From Marinobacter orientalis (lineage in GTDB: Bacteria > Pseudomonadota > Gammaproteobacteria > Pseudomonadales > Oleiphilaceae), in NCBI RefSeq assembly GCF_004792665.1, contig NZ_SRZX01000001.1, positions 1,116,001 through 1,180,000 of the forward strand: a stretch of 64,000 nucleotides of DNA. Reading direction: 5' to 3'. Below the pieces are notes generated by a model, which saw only the letters and a list, made by a program, of their open reading frames with translations, searched no databases and was not told the DNA's origin. The first letter of the stretch is position 1. Every line of letters begins with the position of its first letter. The translations under genes and the position numbers were made by a program. This document shows, in pieces, positions 1 to 11,735 of the stretch.

Positions 1-363
1 CACTTCACGGGGTCGGAAATTACCCCGCCTTTTATTCGGGAAAGCCTCAAGGACCTGCTGGCGCTGCACGAAAAGCAGGTCAGTATCGACAATATCCAGC
101 GCACGGTGGCGGAGTACTACAAGATCAAGGTGTCTGACCTGCTGTCAAAGCGACGCACCCGTACCATCACGCGGCCACGGCAGGTTGCCATGTCTCTTGC
201 CAAGGAACTGACCAATCACAGTCTGCCGGAAATTGGCGACGCGTTTGGTGGTCGTGATCACACCACGGTACTGCATGCCTGTAAGAAGATTGTGGAACTG
301 CGGGAGACAGACCCGGGTATCCGCGAGGATTATCAGAACTTTATGCGGTTGCTTACAACCTGA
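1..363 (+). CDS. dnaA: Chromosomal replication initiator DnaA, C-terminal part
   Basis: Only the last 120 codons are inside the window; the reading frame is open from base 1. The visible part is the end of the AAA+ lid followed by domain IV, the helix-turn-helix that binds DnaA boxes. The signature run [20 protein letters not shown] is complete, with the GGRDHTTV recognition element and the conserved basic helix before it ([15 protein letters not shown]). DnaA opens the replication origin with ATP. It is followed 57 bases later by dnaN, the usual dnaA-dnaN-recF-gyrB order. The gene starts outside the window, so the N-terminus and Walker motifs cannot be judged. Confidence 0.97.
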   Translation, partial: HFTGSEITPPFIRESLKDLLALHEKQVSIDNIQRTVAEYYKIKVSDLLSKRRTRTITRPRQVAMSLAKELTNHSLPEIGDAFGGRDHTTVLHACKKIVELRETDPGIREDYQNFMRLLTT

Positions 364-420
364 GCGGGTCCGTGAACAACCAGTAAACATTCACCTTCCA
401 ACAGAAGAATGCTGAGTGCC

Positions 421-1524
421 ATGAAACTGACGATCAGCCGAGAATCCCTGCTTGCCCCGCTGCAATCCATCGCTGGCGTGGTGGAGCGAAAACAGACAAT
501 GCCGGTGCTTTCCAACGTATTGCTGGTAGCGGAAGACAATACCCTTACCCTGACCGGAACCAATATGGAAGTGGAACTGGTGGGCCGGGTCTCACCGGTG
601 CATGTGGATCAGCCGGGGCGCATTACCGTGCCCGCGCGGAAGCTGTCCGATATCTGCCGGGCACTTGGCGACCAGGCGCCGATCGAGTTGGTGCTGGAAG
701 GTGATCGCCTGCATTTGCGATGTGGGGCCAGCCATTTCACGCTGTCGACCCTGCCTGCCGAGCATTTCCCGAATGTCGAGGACGAGCCCGAAAGCTTCCG
801 GCTTGAGCTTCCCCAGAAGGAACTCAGCCGCATGTTTGATGCAACAGCCTTTGCCATGGCGCAACAGGATGTCCGTTATTATCTCAACGGCCTGCTGCTG
901 GAAGTGGACAAGGATCATGTCCGCACGGTCGCAACGGATGGCCATCGCCTGGCCATGGCACACTTCGACATGCCGACAGGGTGCGCTGAACCGCGTCAGG
1001 TCATTGTGCCCCGCAAGGGCGTGCTTGAGCTGTCACGCCTGCTGGATGATGTGGAAACGCCGGTGACTTTGGTGATCGGGGATAATCATCTGCGGGCGAC
1101 GGTGGGAGCGTACACCTTCACCTCCAAGCTGATAGAAGGCAAATTTCCGGACTATAACCGGGTCATTCCCCGGGGTGGCGACAAGATTGTGTTGGCGGAC
1201 AGGGCCACGCTGAAAAATACGCTACAGCGTGCGGGCATTCTGTCCCATGAGAATATCCGCGGTGTGCGGCTTAATCTGGCACCCAACGAGTTGCAGGTGT
1301 TTGCCAATAACCCGGATCAGGAACAGGCCGAGGATGCATTGCCGGTAGAGTACCAGGGCGAATCACTGCAGATCGGATTTAATGTAGGCTATCTGGTGGA
1401 TGTCATGAACGCGCTGGAGGAAGAGCAGGTGAAGATTACCCTGGCCAACCCCAACAGCAGTGCGTTGATCGAAGCCCAGAATGATAACCGCTGCCTTTAT
1501 GTCGTGATGCCCATGCGGCTCTAA
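421..1524 (+). CDS. dnaN: DNA polymerase III beta sliding clamp
   Basis: This encodes the ring-shaped processivity clamp that tethers the replicase to DNA. The 367-residue product matches the family length of about 366. It begins MKLTISRESLL, as expected for the first clamp domain, and ends with the conserved VVMPMRL tail that binds partner proteins. An in-frame ATG at 409 exists, but the family N-terminus and length favour 421. The gene lies directly downstream of dnaA, which is the normal context. Nothing in the sequence looks unusual. Confidence 0.97.
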   Translation: MKLTISRESLLAPLQSIAGVVERKQTMPVLSNVLLVAEDNTLTLTGTNMEVELVGRVSPVHVDQPGRITVPARKLSDICRALGDQAPIELVLEGDRLHLRCGASHFTLSTLPAEHFPNVEDEPESFRLELPQKELSRMFDATAFAMAQQDVRYYLNGLLLEVDKDHVRTVATDGHRLAMAHFDMPTGCAEPRQVIVPRKGVLELSRLLDDVETPVTLVIGDNHLRATVGAYTFTSKLIEGKFPDYNRVIPRGGDKIVLADRATLKNTLQRAGILSHENIRGVRLNLAPNELQVFANNPDQEQAEDALPVEYQGESLQIGFNVGYLVDVMNALEEEQVKITLANPNSSALIEAQNDNRCLYVVMPMRL

Positions 1525-1560
1525 AAAAAGGCAAGGTTTACAGCATATTGAAGGATGACA

Positions 1561-2835
1561 ATGATGGGAACGGTAACGAACAGTCTCAAGGGCGCTTTTC
1601 GAATCGGCCAGACAGTGGCGGTACTGGGGCGCGCCGGCACCAATTGGATTCGCGGTGACCGCCCGCCGGCGCCACGCCTGCTCAGGCAGACGTTCGAGTC
1701 CCTTGGGGCCACCTACATAAAGCTGGGTCAGTTTATTGCCAGTTCCCCCACGTTCTTTCCCAAAGAATACGTGGAGGAGTTCCAGTACTGTCTGGACCGG
1801 ACGCCCAACCTGCCCTTTGGTGTGATCCGAAAAATCATCAGGGATGAACTCGGTCGCCCGATTGAGGAAGTCTATTCCGATATTGATCCGGTGGCGCTGG
1901 CGTCGGCATCCATAGCACAGGTTCATGCTGCGAAACTGATCACCGGGGAAGATGTGGTGATCAAGGTACAGAAGCCGGGGGTGGAAAATATCCTGCTCAC
2001 GGATCTGAACTTCCTGTATCTGTCAGCGCGAATACTGGAAGTCCTGGCTCCAAAACTGTCGTGGACGTCGCTGTCCGGGATTGTTGAGGAAATTCAGCGA
2101 ACCATGATGGAAGAGTGTGACTTTATAAAGGAAGCGAACAACCTCAAGGTCTTCCGCGAATTTCTGCTGAACACTCACAATGAGGATGCCACTGTTCCGC
2201 TGGTGTATGAAAGCTGCAGCACCCGACGGATTCTGACCATGGAACGTTTCCATGGCGTGCCATTGACCGACCTGGAAAGTATTCGTGGTTATGCGCGGGA
2301 TCCCGAGCGAACCCTGATCACGGCCATGAACACCTGGTTTTCCAGCCTGACCCAGTGCGAATTTTTCCATGCCGACGTGCATGCGGGCAACCTGATGGTG
2401 TTGAAGGACGGGCGGGTCGGATTTATCGATTTCGGCATTGTCGGGCGGATACGTCCGGACACCTGGCAGGCGGTCAGCGATTTTATATCCTCTGTTATGG
2501 TGGGAAATTTCGATGGCATGGCGGACGCCATGATCCGTATTGGTATTACCCATCAGAAGGTCGAGACAAGTGAACTGGCGGAGGATCTGCGCCGCTTGTA
2601 CCAGCAGATGGACACCATGGTACCGGATGAGGTGCCGTATCAGCCGGAGCAGGCGGAGGACGATGTCAACAATATCCTCATGGACATGGTGAGGATTGGC
2701 GAGGGTCACGGGCTGCATTTCCCGCGTGAGTTTGCGCTGTTGCTGAAACAGTTTCTGTATTTCGACCGTTATGTTCACATCCTGGCACCGGAGATGGATG
2801 TGTTTATGGATGAACGGTTGAACATGCTGCATTAA
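1561..2835 (+). CDS. ABC1/UbiB (AarF)-family atypical kinase-like protein
   Basis: This is a member of the ABC1/UbiB/AarF family of atypical protein-kinase-like ATPases, some of which support ubiquinone synthesis. Visible family marks are the KLGQ motif (TYIKLGQF, near residue 55), the alanine-rich nucleotide loop ALASASIAQVH, the conserved lysine in VVIKVQKPG, the HADVHAGNL catalytic stretch and the DFG equivalent FIDFGIVGR. It lacks the C-terminal membrane helices of canonical E. coli UbiB, so the gene is probably not ubiB itself. An AAGGA ribosome site at 1551-1555 best serves the ATG at 1561 or 1564; an ATG at 1555 is also possible. It sits between dnaN and recF, where many gammaproteobacteria have no gene, and ends before a strong terminator. 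The substrate is unknown. Confidence 0.85.
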   Translation: MMGTVTNSLKGAFRIGQTVAVLGRAGTNWIRGDRPPAPRLLRQTFESLGATYIKLGQFIASSPTFFPKEYVEEFQYCLDRTPNLPFGVIRKIIRDELGRPIEEVYSDIDPVALASASIAQVHAAKLITGEDVVIKVQKPGVENILLTDLNFLYLSARILEVLAPKLSWTSLSGIVEEIQRTMMEECDFIKEANNLKVFREFLLNTHNEDATVPLVYESCSTRRILTMERFHGVPLTDLESIRGYARDPERTLITAMNTWFSSLTQCEFFHADVHAGNLMVLKDGRVGFIDFGIVGRIRPDTWQAVSDFISSVMVGNFDGMADAMIRIGITHQKVETSELAEDLRRLYQQMDTMVPDEVPYQPEQAEDDVNNILMDMVRIGEGHGLHFPREFALLLKQFLYFDRYVHILAPEMDVFMDERLNMLH

Positions 2836-2866
2836 TCGCGTTCATCCGGAAGGTTTTGTACACTGG

Positions 2867-2900
2867 GGCAGCGTCGCCGATTGGTCACGCTGCCTTTTTT
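2867..2900 (+). terminator. Rho-independent terminator after the UbiB-like gene
   Basis: An 8-bp perfect stem (GGCAGCGT with ACGCTGCC, 2867-2874 and 2887-2894) is followed at once by six T residues. It lies between the kinase-like gene and recF, so recF is likely to have its own promoter in the 36 bases that follow or to depend on readthrough. Confidence 0.85.
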
Positions 2901-2936
2901 GTTTCCCTCTCCCGGGCTGTTAACTTATTGTGACTT

Positions 2937-4061
2937 ATGGCGCTCGTTAAACTTCAAACGGAAAATTTCCGTAATCTTGCCAAAGCGCCGGTCAGCTTCT
3001 CTCCCTCCATGAATCTTTTATACGGCGAAAATGGAAGCGGTAAAACAAGCGTGCTGGAAGCCATTGGCTATCTCGGTCTTGGGCGCTCGTTTCGCGTCAG
3101 TCGGCACCAGGCCGTCGTCAGTCATGGCCAAAAAAAACTGACGGTATTTGGCGGTCTCGATAAGGGAATGTCCGCGGAACCTTCGTCTGTTCCCGGTGAG
3201 TTATATCACCGGGTAGGCATATCCCGTGATGTGTTGGCAAAAGAAACAACCTTACGTGTCGACGGCGAGGCGGTTCGCAACCTTTCATCACTGGCGCAGC
3301 ATTTACCTGTTTCCGTTATCGATCCCGGCGTGTTCGATATTGTGGCGGGCAGTCCGGGTAAGCGTCGGCAGTTTCTGGACTGGGCAGTGTTCCACGTGGA
3401 ACCTTCTTTCGCATCAATCTGGCAACAGTGCCAAAGAGTCACATCACAGCGGAATCAAATCCTCAGAACTGGTAGAATAGACGACGCTCTGATGAAGGTC
3501 TGGGACTCACAGTACACTGAGTTGGCGGAGCGTCTGACAAAAGCACGAAAAGATACGTTTCGCCTATTCACCGACGCCTTTGATAGCCTCCTTGGCGAGA
3601 TTGATGCGCCTTGGGTAGACGGGCTAAAGCTTGATTTCTATGCCGGCTGGGATTCGTCGCAATCCCTGGTCGATGTATTGAAAGCCCATCGGGAACAGGA
3701 ACGGAAAATGGGTCATACGTTATATGGTCCTAATCGTGCCGATATACGGTTGCGATTCCAGGGGCGCCCGGTGTCGGAAACATTTTCCCGGGGCCAACAG
3801 AAAACCCTGGTTATTTTAATGAAGATTGCTCAGGGCATGGTACTGAGTGATCTTGGCAAGCAGGTCACCTTTCTGCTGGATGACATCAACGCAGAACTGG
3901 ATGTCGGGCATCGGGCCATGCTGGCTCAAAAGCTCTACGAGTTACGTTGTCAGGTGTTTCTGACTTCCATAGAGCCGCCCCGACCGGAAGAGCTATGGCA
4001 GAACACCATGCCTGAATACAGATTGTTCCACGTGGAACATGGAAAACTAACGGAAGAATAG
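2937..4061 (+). CDS. recF: DNA replication and repair protein RecF
   Basis: RecF is an SMC-like ATPase that loads RecA at single-strand gaps together with RecO and RecR. The 374-residue protein has the Walker A motif GENGSGKTSVLEAI near residue 31, the ABC-type signature region ETFSRGQQKT and the Walker B FLLDDINAELD near the C-terminus. Length is slightly above the family norm of about 360. The gene lies in the canonical position between the dnaN unit and gyrB. Its GC content looks lower than that of its neighbours to the eye. Confidence 0.96.
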   Translation: MALVKLQTENFRNLAKAPVSFSPSMNLLYGENGSGKTSVLEAIGYLGLGRSFRVSRHQAVVSHGQKKLTVFGGLDKGMSAEPSSVPGELYHRVGISRDVLAKETTLRVDGEAVRNLSSLAQHLPVSVIDPGVFDIVAGSPGKRRQFLDWAVFHVEPSFASIWQQCQRVTSQRNQILRTGRIDDALMKVWDSQYTELAERLTKARKDTFRLFTDAFDSLLGEIDAPWVDGLKLDFYAGWDSSQSLVDVLKAHREQERKMGHTLYGPNRADIRLRFQGRPVSETFSRGQQKTLVILMKIAQGMVLSDLGKQVTFLLDDINAELDVGHRAMLAQKLYELRCQVFLTSIEPPRPEELWQNTMPEYRLFHVEHGKLTEE

Positions 4062-4077
4062 AATAAGTCCCGGCTGA

Positions 4078-6561
<2,484 letters not shown>

Positions 6562-6614
6562 CGTTGCCCGGCAAAAGCGGGCAAAAATTGCCCTGATATC
6601 CCCCTCCCCAGGGC

Positions 6615-6646
6615 AAAAAAGGCGACCAACTGGTCGCCTTTTTTAT
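6615..6646 (+). terminator. Bidirectional hairpin terminator after gyrB
   Basis: A perfect 8-bp stem (GGCGACCA with TGGTCGCC, 6621-6638) with a 2-base loop is flanked by A6 on the left and T6 on the right. It can stop gyrB transcription and also transcription of the convergent gene at 6672-7439. Confidence 0.9.
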
Positions 6647-6671
6647 TTAATTTTCAAAAGGTTGGTGACCA

Positions 6672-7439
6672 TCACGGGTCATGGCGGTTTGATGTGGTCT
6701 CTGTTGATTTGCTTTCATGTTGGGCCGCCAGGTGCGGAGCCATCACCTCTTCGAGGGTGTAGCCGGTGAGCCGGCGAATTGAGCGCCAAAGATAAAAGAA
6801 AATGGCGATCATCATGATCATTGAGGGAATGGCAATCACCGGATAACTCACCAGTGTCATTCGACCAAGTTCTTCGTTGAAGGCCTGGCTACCCGAAGCA
6901 CTGGTGACAATCCACCTGGCCAGCACAAAATTCATAACCGATGAAAACAGAAACGTCAGGCTGAAGAAGTAGCTGGCCTTGAGTAACCGTTCCTCGAACT
7001 CCGCCTCGCTTCCCCTCTCCTTCAGCACCGCCTGGATCTTTTCAACATCCAGCACCGTGGGGTTGTATAACAGCGTTTTCACCAGTGGGTATCGGGTACG
7101 GGTGGAAACAAGAACGGCAATGCCAATCACCGCCGGAACCGCAGCTTCCTTGATCGCCAGCCAGCCGGCATCGAGCTCCAGCAGCCCGATACCACCGGTG
7201 AGCCCTACACTGATCACGCCCAGCACGGCAATAAAGTTGTACTTGCGGTAGCGTATCAACTCGAACAGACCCCAGCCCAGCGGGAAGGCAAGCCCGATTA
7301 CCAGGGCAAGAACGCTCCCCAGGTACTCGTCCCCGCTCAGCTTCATGAGAATGACGGAGGGAATGATGATACTGACAAGCAGGTCTACCCATGGCCTGGG
7401 CTTGTGTGTCGGTCTTGATTGAGGTTCCGGGGAGGTCAT
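6672..7439 (-). CDS. VC0807-like integral membrane protein
   Basis: This is a 255-residue membrane protein of unknown function. Six or so hydrophobic segments are visible, for example LLVSIIIPSVILM, VLALVIGLAFPLGWGL, FIAVLGVISVGLTGGIGLLEL, AAVPAVIGIAVLVS, a segment ending FLFSSVMNFVLA, and VIAIPSMIMMIAIFFYLW. The pattern resembles the VC0807 family of uncharacterised gammaproteobacterial membrane proteins. The N-terminus is short, proline-rich and basic, the C-terminus hydrophilic. It is transcribed toward gyrB and meets it at a shared terminator. No partner gene suggests a role. Confidence 0.7.
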   Translation of the reverse strand: MTSPEPQSRPTHKPRPWVDLLVSIIIPSVILMKLSGDEYLGSVLALVIGLAFPLGWGLFELIRYRKYNFIAVLGVISVGLTGGIGLLELDAGWLAIKEAAVPAVIGIAVLVSTRTRYPLVKTLLYNPTVLDVEKIQAVLKERGSEAEFEERLLKASYFFSLTFLFSSVMNFVLARWIVTSASGSQAFNEELGRMTLVSYPVIAIPSMIMMIAIFFYLWRSIRRLTGYTLEEVMAPHLAAQHESKSTETTSNRHDP

Positions 7440-7670
7440 AGATCAGCCTGATGGTTCGGGAAATAATATCGGTGATTATTGAGCATACCGAAAAAGTATT
7501 CAGTGAGTATACGATGAAAGGGATGGTAACCGAAGGCAGGACGGACTGGTCCGTTATCAGCTTCCGGTTTGTTGTTCTTTATGGGTGCGTGTCATGCAAT
7601 TGCAACACTCACACAGGCGGGATCGGTTAAGCTGGCAGCCGTTATCTTGTCGGGGGCTTCAGGAGGGAGC

Positions 7671-8411
7671 ATGAAGATCATTGCGTTTTACAGTCTGAAA
7701 GGAGGCGTCGGCAAAACCGCGGCGGCTGTTAACATGGCCTACCTGGCGAGTCAGGACGGTATTCCTACCCTGTTATGGGACCTGGACCCTCAGGGGGCGG
7801 CAAGCTGGTACCTGGCAGGAACTGACGAAGTCAGGGGCCGTAAACTGGCAACCCTGATGGATGGCAAAACCCCGATCGGCAAATTCATTCGCGACACTGC
7901 CTATCCCAACCTGGATTTCATTCCCGCCCATAACAGCTTCCGCAACCTTGATGTGCGACTGGACAGGGACGACAGCAACAACACCCTGAAGAACTGGCTG
8001 GCGCCGTTGTCGGAGGAAACCAGCCTGGTGGTGCTGGACTGCCCGCCGTCCATGTCGCGGCTGTCCGAGCAGGTGCTGAAAACAGCCGACGGCGTGTTCG
8101 TACCGGTGGTCCCCACCTGGCTCGCGCTCAACAGCTGGCACCAGCTTCAGGCTTTTGCCAGAGACAAGAAGCTCAAACCCGGCCGTCTGCATCCATTTTT
8201 CTCCATGGTGGACCGGCGCAAGAATCTGCACAGGGATATGGTGATCAACCGTAAACAGCATCTTGACGGCGGTCTCGATGCCATTATTCCCAATGCCAGT
8301 GTGGTGGAAAAAATGGGGGAAAGCGGCCAGCCGGTCGAGTTGATAGACCGTTCATCAGCTGCCGCTGGCGCCTACCGGCGGTTGTGGAAGCAAATCCGCA
8401 AACTGCTTTAA
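7671..8411 (+). CDS. Orphan ParA/MinD-family ATPase
   Basis: This is a P-loop ATPase of the ParA/Soj group. The N-terminus MKIIAFYSLKGGVGKTAAAVNMA contains the deviant Walker A motif KGGVGKT, followed by WDLDPQGAASWYL and the Walker B-like VVLDCPPSMSRLSEQ. Length 246 residues is typical. A strong AGGAGG site at 7661-7666 fixes the start at 7671. No ParB gene or obvious centromere-like repeat lies beside it, so it is probably not a standard chromosome-partition pair; such orphan ParA proteins often position other cargo. The exact role is unknown. Confidence 0.85.
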   Translation: MKIIAFYSLKGGVGKTAAAVNMAYLASQDGIPTLLWDLDPQGAASWYLAGTDEVRGRKLATLMDGKTPIGKFIRDTAYPNLDFIPAHNSFRNLDVRLDRDDSNNTLKNWLAPLSEETSLVVLDCPPSMSRLSEQVLKTADGVFVPVVPTWLALNSWHQLQAFARDKKLKPGRLHPFFSMVDRRKNLHRDMVINRKQHLDGGLDAIIPNASVVEKMGESGQPVELIDRSSAAAGAYRRLWKQIRKLL

Positions 8412-8430
8412 CCGGTCTCAGCCATAAAAA

Positions 8431-8463
8431 AACGCTGGCCAGCAATTAACTGACCAGCGTTTC
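8431..8463. terminator. Bidirectional hairpin terminator
   Basis: AACGCTGG-C-CAG pairs with CTG-A-CCAGCGTT across a 7-base loop, with A7 on the left and a short T run on the right. It separates the convergent parA-like gene and the aminotransferase gene. Confidence 0.8.
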
Positions 8464-8517
8464 CGTCATCACCAGCTTCACCGGCAGAACAGTGATAAAT
8501 CCTGCCTGAAAGCCGCT

Positions 8518-9792
8518 TCAGGCGAGCTCTTTCAACGCCTGCTCAACGATACCAAGCCCTTCTTCAAGAAGGTCGTCTTCAATGGTCACCGGCATCAGGA
8601 AGCGGATGGTATTGCCATACATACCGCAGCTGAGCAGGATCAGGCCGTTTTCCTTGGCTTTTTTGGTCACCGCGGCGGCAAAGTCCGCTCTCGGTTCCCT
8701 GCTGGTCTTGTCAGTTACCAGTTCAATGGCGGCCATGGGGCCCAGATTGCGCACGTTGTCCACATGGGGGAACTGTTCCTGCCACTGGTCAAAACGCTTG
8801 CGCAGCTTGTCGCCCAGGCGCTGGCTCTTGCCCAGAATATCCTCGTTCTCGAAAACCTCCAGCACTGCCAGGGCTGCGGCACAGGCGGTGGGGCTGCCGG
8901 TATAGGTTCCGCCGAGGGAGTTGGGGCCGGAGGCATCCATATGCTTGTCAGTGCCCACAATGGCAGAGACGGGCATGCCGTCAGCCATGCTCTTGGCCAT
9001 GGTCATCATGTCCGGCTCAACGCCGCTGTGCTCAATGGCAAACATTTTACCGGTACGGCCGAAACCGCTCTGGACTTCATCCACGATCATCAGGATGCCG
9101 TGCTCGTCGCAGATCTCGCGAATAGCCTTGAGGAAGCTTGGCGGTGCGGAGTAGAAACCGCCCTCGCCCAATACCGGTTCGATAATGATGGCGGCAGTGT
9201 CCTTGCCGGGAGAGTCCGCCTTCATGGTCATTTTCAGGCCGCGAAGCGCCTCATCTTCACTGACACCATGGTAAGGCACCGGATAGGGCGCGCGGAAAAC
9301 AGTACCCGGCATCGGGCCGAAGTCAGTCTGGTAGGGCGCTGCCTTGCCATTCATGGCCATGGTGTAAAAGGTACGACCGTGGTAACCACCGTCAAAACAG
9401 ATCACGTTGCTGCGACCGGTAGCGGCCCGGGCGATTTTAACGGCGTTCTCGAGCGCCTCAGCGCCACTGTTGGCCAGCATGACCTTGGCATGGCCACGCA
9501 CCGGTGCGATGCCACTGAGCTTCTCAGCCAGCCTCACATAGCCCTCGTAGGGCATGACCGTCTGGCAGGTGTGCATCAGCTTGTCCAGCTGGCCTTTCAC
9601 CGCTTCGACCACTTTCGGGTGACGATGGCCGATATTCAGTACACCGATGCCGCCGGCGAAGTCGATCATCCGCTTGCCATCGGCATCCCAGAGTTCGGCG
9701 TTGGTCGCGTGGTCGGCAAACTGTTCGTTGGGACTGGCGGCCCCGGCCGCGACATAACGTTCTTTGAGTGCCTGCAATTCTTTGTTCGTCAC
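8518..9792 (-). CDS. gabT: 4-aminobutyrate--2-oxoglutarate aminotransferase
   Basis: This is a class III PLP-dependent aminotransferase of the GabT type, which moves the amino group of 4-aminobutyrate to 2-oxoglutarate. The family pattern is clear: FAGGIGVLNIGHRHPKV near residue 40, GAEALENAVKIARAATGR, the FDGGYHGRT segment, IIEPVLGEGG, the cofactor aspartate in IVDEVQSGFGRTG, and the PLP lysine in MAKSMADGMPVSAIVG. The frame is open well upstream, but a GAGGAGAAGG site points to the GTG at 9792, giving 424 residues like E. coli GabT (426). No gabD is adjacent, so the physiological substrate could be a related omega-amino acid. Confidence 0.88.
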   Translation of the reverse strand: MTNKELQALKERYVAAGAASPNEQFADHATNAELWDADGKRMIDFAGGIGVLNIGHRHPKVVEAVKGQLDKLMHTCQTVMPYEGYVRLAEKLSGIAPVRGHAKVMLANSGAEALENAVKIARAATGRSNVICFDGGYHGRTFYTMAMNGKAAPYQTDFGPMPGTVFRAPYPVPYHGVSEDEALRGLKMTMKADSPGKDTAAIIIEPVLGEGGFYSAPPSFLKAIREICDEHGILMIVDEVQSGFGRTGKMFAIEHSGVEPDMMTMAKSMADGMPVSAIVGTDKHMDASGPNSLGGTYTGSPTACAAALAVLEVFENEDILGKSQRLGDKLRKRFDQWQEQFPHVDNVRNLGPMAAIELVTDKTSREPRADFAAAVTKKAKENGLILLSCGMYGNTIRFLMPVTIEDDLLEEGLGIVEQALKELA

Positions 9793-9874
9793 TTTGCCTT
9801 CTCCTCGAATTCGGTTTAGTCCTACCAGCATACACGAAATGGCCGCCCGGTTTGAAAACCCGGCACTGATGTTT

Positions 9875-11683
9875 CTACGTATTCCCGCCCTTGCCGTCTT
9901 CCCGGAACTGGAGTTCCGCCAGCCGCCGGTACAGCGGATTCCGTGCAACCAGATCGTCGTGGTTACCGATATCCTGAACAATGCCGGCCTCCAGGACAAT
10001 AATACGATCGGCATGCCTCACGGTTGCAAGCCGATGCGCAATCACCAACGTGGTGCGGTCTGACATCAGCCCCGGCATTGCCTGCTGGATCAGGTGTTCG
10101 CTCTCTGCATCCAGAGCACTGGTGGCCTCATCCAATAACAGTATAGGCGCATCGGCGAGCAATGCCCTGGCAATGGCCAGCCTTTGCTTCTGACCGCCGG
10201 ACAGCCCCAGCCCGGTGTCACCCAAAGGCGTCTCATAACCCTGCGGCAGTTTGCGGATAAATTCATCGGCATGGGCGATACGGGCGGCTTCCACCATGGC
10301 ATCGTCGCTGGCATCCGGGCGCGCGTAGCGGATGTTGTCGGCAATGGTGCCATGGAATAATGCAGGATTCTGGGGTACCAGAGCAAAACATCGTCGCAGC
10401 TCATCGAGTGCGACCTGGCGGCTGTCGGTATGGTCGATCAGGATCTGCCCCCGGTCCGGGTCATAGAAGCGCAGTAACAGGTCAAACAGCGTGGACTTGC
10501 CCGCACCCGAGGGACCGACCAGAGCCACGGTTTCCCCGGCATGAATACTGAGTGACAGATCCTTGAGAACCTCGGTATCGGGCCGGGAGGGATAGCAAAA
10601 GCTCAGGTTGTTGATGGTTATATCGCCTTGGATGGTCTGAGGTAGTACGCCGGCAGCAGTGGCTTCCGACGGGATTTCACTGGGGGTCTGCAACAACTCG
10701 AAGATCCGCGCTGCCGCTCCGGCGGCCCGCTGCAGTTCGCCGATCACCTCGCTGATTGCACCGGCTGCCAGGCCCACCAGCAGGCTGTAAAACACAAACG
10801 CCGCCAGCTCGCCGGGGCTGATGCGCCCGGAGATAACATCCAGGCCACCAATCCAGATCACCACCCCGATGGCACCCATCACCAGTGTGATGGCGATGGT
10901 GGTCAACCAGGCCCGCTGGCGAATCCTTGTCCGGGCAATATCGAAGGCATTCTCCGCCACCCGGGCGAAGAAACGGCGGTCATGGGGCTGGTGGTTGAAC
11001 GCCTGCACGGTCTTGATCTGGGTAAGGTTCTCTCCCACGTAACTGCCCACTTCCGCCACCCGGTCCTGGCTCAGCCTGGAAAGCTGTCTGACACGACGCC
11101 CGTAAACCAGAATGGGAATGATCACCAGTGGAAAGCCCAGGATGATGATGCCAGCGAGTTTGGCATTGGTGACAAACAGCAGTATCAACCCGCCCACCAG
11201 CATCAGCGCGTTGCGCAACGCGATGGACACGGTGGAGCCGATAACCGACTGCAGCACGGTCGTATCGGCGGTGAACCGCGACTGGATCTCCAGGCTCCGG
11301 TTTTTCTCGTAGAAGCCGGGATGAAGATCAATCAGATGATTGAACACCTGCTTGCGAATATCTGCAACTACCCTCTCGCCAATCCAGGACACCAGGTAGA
11401 AGCGGGCAAAAGAGCCGATTGCCAGTCCGATGACCAGCACAAAAAACAACCCCACAGCCCGGGACAGCATGGCGGGCGATTGCGTTGCCAGACCCTGATC
11501 GACCAGAATTCTTAACCCCTGACCAAGTCCAAGCGTGATGCCAGCCGTAAACACCAGGGCCACAAGGGCACCGACAACCGCCCTGCGGTAGGGACTGATA
11601 AAATCGACAACCAGCTTCAGAGCCTTGCGATGACGGGTGTTGATGGTGTGCCTCCTGATTGGCGGTGCTGTAAACTCTGGCAA
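9875..11683 (-). CDS. ABC exporter half-transporter (MsbA/LmrA type)
   Basis: This is a fused permease-ATPase half-transporter of about 600 residues, expected to work as a homodimer in the inner membrane. The N-terminal half holds the six-helix exporter domain. The C-terminal half has Walker A GPSGAGKST, the signature LSGGQKQR, Walker B ILLLDEATSALDAES and the H-loop IAHRLATV. The substrate cannot be read from the sequence; lipids or drugs are usual for this class. The start is unclear: the longest frame begins with a TTG at 11683, while the only strong AGGAGG site (11651-11656) is followed six bases later by an ATC codon rather than ATG/GTG/TTG. It is divergent from the exporter at 11872. 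Confidence 0.88.
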   Translation of the reverse strand: MPEFTAPPIRRHTINTRHRKALKLVVDFISPYRRAVVGALVALVFTAGITLGLGQGLRILVDQGLATQSPAMLSRAVGLFFVLVIGLAIGSFARFYLVSWIGERVVADIRKQVFNHLIDLHPGFYEKNRSLEIQSRFTADTTVLQSVIGSTVSIALRNALMLVGGLILLFVTNAKLAGIIILGFPLVIIPILVYGRRVRQLSRLSQDRVAEVGSYVGENLTQIKTVQAFNHQPHDRRFFARVAENAFDIARTRIRQRAWLTTIAITLVMGAIGVVIWIGGLDVISGRISPGELAAFVFYSLLVGLAAGAISEVIGELQRAAGAAARIFELLQTPSEIPSEATAAGVLPQTIQGDITINNLSFCYPSRPDTEVLKDLSLSIHAGETVALVGPSGAGKSTLFDLLLRFYDPDRGQILIDHTDSRQVALDELRRCFALVPQNPALFHGTIADNIRYARPDASDDAMVEAARIAHADEFIRKLPQGYETPLGDTGLGLSGGQKQRLAIARALLADAPILLLDEATSALDAESEHLIQQAMPGLMSDRTTLVIAHRLATVRHADRIIVLEAGIVQDIGNHDDLVARNPLYRRLAELQFREDGKGGNT

Positions 11684-11735
11684 CCATACGCTGATAGCCG
11701 ATAATGAGACCTATCATACATCCGGGCAGAGCACA

